A DNA stretch of 6,920 nucleotides from Candidatus Altarchaeota archaeon (GTDB taxonomy: Archaea > Altiarchaeota > Altiarchaeia > IMC4 > QMZM01), in assembly GCA_015523055.1 (NCBI GenBank), contig WALD01000090.1, forward strand, positions 1-6,920. Reading direction: 5' to 3'. Every line of letters starts with the position of its first letter. Position 1 is the stretch's first letter. Below are positions 6,101 to 6,920 of the stretch, one piece after another. The notes under the pieces are model-generated. The model did not search any database and was not told the origin of the DNA. It worked only from the letters and a program-made list of their open reading frames with translations. Both the position numbers and the translations under genes were made by a program.

Positions 6101-6834
6101 TAATTCTGGTATATCCACTGCACCGAATATATCTCCGCAGGGACTCCCTTCTTTGTCTTCCACTCCTTCAGGGGCTGAAGGGATGAGTTCAGCGACGAAT
6201 CGGTGATTATCAGGTATTTCGTTCCGTTTTTTCCGGTTGATGAACGACCCATTATGGTTGATGAACCGTCCGTTATTCTTCTTGAAGGAGATTCGTATTC
6301 AATCCTCAATGAAACCCTGCGGTGGAATAGCAGCTTGCCACCATCATACTGAAGAGGGAATACAGAAACTGAAACTATCTTATAGTCATCAAAACCTCCC
6401 AACACACGAAAGGAGTAGACCTTATCAGGAAAAACAGATGCAGATTGAATTCGTGCTGATGCAGGAGCCGGGGAATTCCCACGGACAATTCCCGCTTCCG
6501 TAAATGAGGAGGAATTCCTGCAGGCAGTCTTGATTACAGGCTGTTTTGATATTGCAATATTCTTAACGCTCCCTATGGTTTCTGTCCTCACTTCATAGGG
6601 GGTTACATCCATCAGCACAGCATTGATTGGGATTCTCACAAGCTCTCTTCTCACCGGCAGCCTTGGCTCACCGGGAACGGCAGTAAATTCCGTTCCCTGG
6701 ACATCATACTGAATCCCCCCATTACCCTGATATGCGACAGGCTCCGGGAAAACGAAACCCAGTTCTATGTGGTCTGCCGAGACTGAAGCGGAAAGAAGAA
6801 GAACCAATACCACTGCTCTGAAGCTGTTTGACAT
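3103..6834 (-). CDS. Secreted gingipain-type (C25) cysteine peptidase with MAM-like, GH114-like, FN3 and dockerin modules
   Basis: The product has 1243 residues. A signal peptide (1-20, VVLVLLLSASVSA) precedes a gingipain-like propeptide (about 21-185) with PGEPRLPVRRELVRIP. The C25 domain runs from KYLIITDSSLNSSLQ (206-220) to LLQYTLLGDPEIPIW (731-745). His602 in WVGHGF and Cys638 in ADSCMTGAF form the catalytic dyad, spaced much as in gingipain R. A MAM-like domain (247-402) interrupts it. Then come an Ig-like domain (about 748-835), an FN3-like domain (838-881 plus 1142-1191) split by a GH114/TM1410-like barrel (882-1140), and a dockerin-like end (1199-1238). Arg185, Arg186 and Arg197 lie in the linker before the peptidase and could be the activation site. 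There is no C-terminal membrane anchor, so the protein is either released or held through the dockerin. About 37 N-x-S/T sequons suggest heavy glycosylation. The start at 6834 puts the signal peptide at the N-terminus and lies about 26 bases from a TATA palindrome. Substrate unknown; peptidase call firm. Confidence 0.9.
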   Translation of the reverse strand: MSNSFRAVVLVLLLSASVSADHIELGFVFPEPVAYQGNGGIQYDVQGTEFTAVPGEPRLPVRRELVRIPINAVLMDVTPYEVRTETIGSVKNIAISKQPVIKTACRNSSSFTEAGIVRGNSPAPASARIQSASVFPDKVYSFRVLGGFDDYKIVSVSVFPLQYDGGKLLFHRRVSLRIEYESPSRRITDGSSTIMGRSSTGKNGTKYLIITDSSLNSSLQPLKEWKTKKGVPAEIYSVQWIYQNYNGTMNYVFHSGTGYDRDNYLQRTLNLSNSTTANLTFSTKFNIEEGWDFGYVEVSLDGKNWSQLKGRYMSDYREPQAYVGTPGAYSYTGTSSWVRDSINLSNYTGKNIYLRFHYVTDTHVSFGGWWLDNISVKTEHGILFSAEGNSTGGWNTSGFSVMDINAYENPPQKLIRDFITDKHTEGAEWVLLAGGDDLIPSLRVSRLWYLGDNDSVPTDYYYSCLDGDWNSDWDPNYGENEHPDVGDEIQDWIPDIYVGRIPVSTASEMKNIVSTIIEYEKSPPMNSSEWFSRALLAGGVADDVTDDAYLMELLRTNLLEPENFSDYRLYYSGTYPRDAQLTYPAFEKYIGYGNSIITWVGHGFYTEAFPCPDCSAFVDLETSPLNDGMLPFVYADSCMTGAFDQTNSLGNHVLKTWAIGYIGSSRSSYYSEKWNLSDGFNQDMLYRFVEQFLNGSYQPGKAIAEMKGWYYLNQWPLDDSWGGGDASKKNLLQYTLLGDPEIPIWTSAPENFTVGHPIGIYPGENSIVVDVNDSSGGPVDGARVCIQGSGIYSYGYTNSSGRVEFKVSVNSNRTLNLTVTMHNFIPYEANISVITDSDPPEWDSTIGIQRVTPGDGYVTAEWNSSSDASQPVRYNLYYDTTREWLCQCQNVNISRILQTEFDLVVLDPDDLNSSQVEELKSAGKFVLAYINIGRAENWRSYWNSSWETGNPEWLLDEAEVDGVYYVDYSLQEWQSIVHDYLDEIRAKGFSGAYLDNIETGYQRHESNLSDPRYENCTRENMMEFIMNISLTHRSGKFLIFPHNGLDIALNLTDYIDGIVAGGVYYSDTGSPVGAELTGWKEAILNNLTDKGKLALTLDYTENQTEIDLAYNRSLGRGYVPYVSVAALDQLIINEGHEPKPVAETGIKIKNATCPYTVQNLTNGMIYYFSVRAEDAVGNEDTNNVALCGVPFQNSGCGLSGDTNCDGRVSDFELLDYINQWSNGKIGDFDLLEAINNWMSWSSA
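3121..3240 (-). other. Compressed dockerin-like C-terminal module (residues 1199-1238)
   Basis: GDTNCDGRVSDFELLDYINQW is a near-perfect dockerin/EF-hand calcium loop (Asp1201, Asn1203, Asp1205, Ser1209, Glu1212) followed by its helix. The second copy, NGKIGDFDLLEAINNW, keeps the G-x-I-x-D-F-x-LL-x-x-I-N-x-W helix but has lost the first acidic positions of its loop. Dockerins bind cohesin domains on partner or surface proteins; dockerin-like modules are known from euryarchaea such as Archaeoglobus. Confidence 0.75.
3415..4191 (-). other. GH114/TM1410-like TIM-barrel domain (residues 882-1140)
   Basis: The segment opens with WLCQCQNVNISRI and FDLVVLDPDD, matching the family's W-x-Y-Q-L-Q-N and FDLVVID strands. 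It continues with VLAYINIGRAENWRSYW (926-942), GFSGAYLDNIETGY (988-1001), FLIFPHNG (1037-1044) and YIDGIVAGGVYYSD (1054-1067). GH114 members include endo-alpha-1,4-polygalactosaminidases, and related domains occur in archaeal proteins such as MJ1477. Asp907 and Asp995 are kept. The Glu expected in IGEAE is Arg934, and the Glu expected near 1061 is Gly, so catalysis is doubtful. Confidence 0.7.
5629..6096 (-). other. Inserted immune-inhibitor-A/MAM-like beta domain (residues 247-402)
   Basis: Within the peptidase, the stretch from MNYVFHSG to about GFSVM reads as a jelly-roll beta domain like the one in immune inhibitor A metallopeptidases. It has two-strand motifs WDFGYVEVSLDGKNW (291-305) and WVRDSINLSNYTGKNIYLRF (337-356), and GGWWLDNISV (367-376). 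These are typical of domains that bind sugars or cell surfaces. In ordinary C25 enzymes the residues before it (IYQNYNG) connect almost directly to those after it (D-x-NPPQKLIRDFI). That places the insertion in one loop of the caspase-like fold. Assignment is by remembered motif pattern, not a search. Confidence 0.65.
6235..6266. repeat. 11-bp direct repeat GGTTGATGAAC inside the peptidase gene
   Basis: Copies lie at 6235-6245 and 6256-6266, exactly seven codons apart. They encode the repeated Ser-Ser-Thr of GSSTIMGRSST in the linker between propeptide and catalytic domain, consistent with a small in-frame duplication in a flexible segment. Confidence 0.5.
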
Positions 6835-6887
6835 ATTCTCTATTAGTCCCCCAATATTTAAATATACATACCCATTTCTAATATAAG
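6835..6887. promoter_or_regulatory. Symmetric TATA box between two divergent, probably leaderless genes
   Basis: ATATTTAAATAT at 6854-6865 is a perfect 12-base palindrome and a good archaeal TATA element. Its centre is 25.5 bases from the peptidase ATG on the minus strand and 28.5 bases from an ATG on the plus strand at 6888. With the usual archaeal spacing of about 26, transcription would begin at or within two or three bases of both start codons. No clear Shine-Dalgarno site precedes either ATG, which agrees with leaderless messages. Promoter function is inferred. Confidence 0.5.
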
Positions 6888-6920
6888 ATGCCAGCACTGA
6901 AGAAAAGAGAGTACAGTGGC
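6888..6920 (+). CDS. Possible start of a divergent gene (N-terminus only)
   Basis: ATG 6888 opens a frame of 11 codons (MPALKKREYSG) that is still open at the window edge. It is suggested mainly by its position about 28 bases from the palindromic TATA box and by the absence of another explanation for the region. Eleven residues are too few to name a family. The next sequence beyond the window would decide whether it continues. Confidence 0.35.
   Translation, partial: MPALKKREYSG

Noticed and set aside
6835..6897. Upstream start for the peptidase gene at ATG 6897
   Set aside because: It adds 21 residues in front of a clean signal peptide and would run through the palindromic TATA box. ATG 6834 fits both the signal peptide and the promoter spacing.
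1..6920. CRISPR array, insertion sequence or rRNA
   Set aside because: No regularly spaced repeats, terminal inverted repeats, transposase motifs or rRNA-like stretches were seen on either strand.

Overview
The window reads as chromosomal DNA of an archaeon, probably euryarchaeal-like. The lines of evidence are: a tRNA gene without an encoded CCA end; A/T-rich TATA-type elements about 26 bases before two likely leaderless starts; a Shine-Dalgarno sequence (AGGTGAT before gap) matching the archaeal 16S tail; an archaeal-type ADP-ribose Nudix hydrolase; and a large secreted protein very rich in N-glycosylation sequons. No finer taxonomy can be given from the sequence alone.

Layout, left to right. 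The basic C-terminus of an unrecognised protein (3-218, +) converges on hisG (262-1173, -), a divergent long-form ATP phosphoribosyltransferase standing alone rather than in a his operon. Head-to-head with hisG across 45 bases is gap (1219-2214, +), a class I, bacterial-type NAD-dependent glyceraldehyde-3-phosphate dehydrogenase. A short AT-rich promoter region with a 12-bp direct repeat leads into a cold-shock-domain protein with an acidic tail (2292-2555, +). This ends 3 bases from a convergent Nudix hydrolase (2559-2960, -). The Nudix gene shares a compact divergent promoter with a tRNA-Val(UAC) (2998-3071, +).

The right half (3103-6834, -) is one gene for a 1243-residue secreted protein, the most interesting object here. 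Its order is: signal peptide, gingipain-like propeptide, C25 cysteine-peptidase domain with an immune-inhibitor-A/MAM-like beta domain inserted into it, Ig-like domain, FN3-like domain split by a GH114/TM1410-type TIM barrel, and a compressed dockerin-like C-terminus. The peptidase His-Cys dyad is intact. The GH114-like barrel appears to have lost two conserved glutamates and may bind rather than cut sugar. The gene starts at what looks like a perfectly palindromic TATA box, which may also drive a divergent gene beginning at 6888 and running off the window.

The housekeeping genes (hisG, gap, csp, Nudix, tRNA) do not form one pathway or operon: most are single genes in divergent or convergent pairs. 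The large protein is probably an extracellular, glycosylated protease that meets its substrate or partner through its beta-sandwich, barrel and dockerin modules. A further base-level oddity is 19 copies of the palindrome GAATTC in 6.9 kb, spread over genes on both strands.
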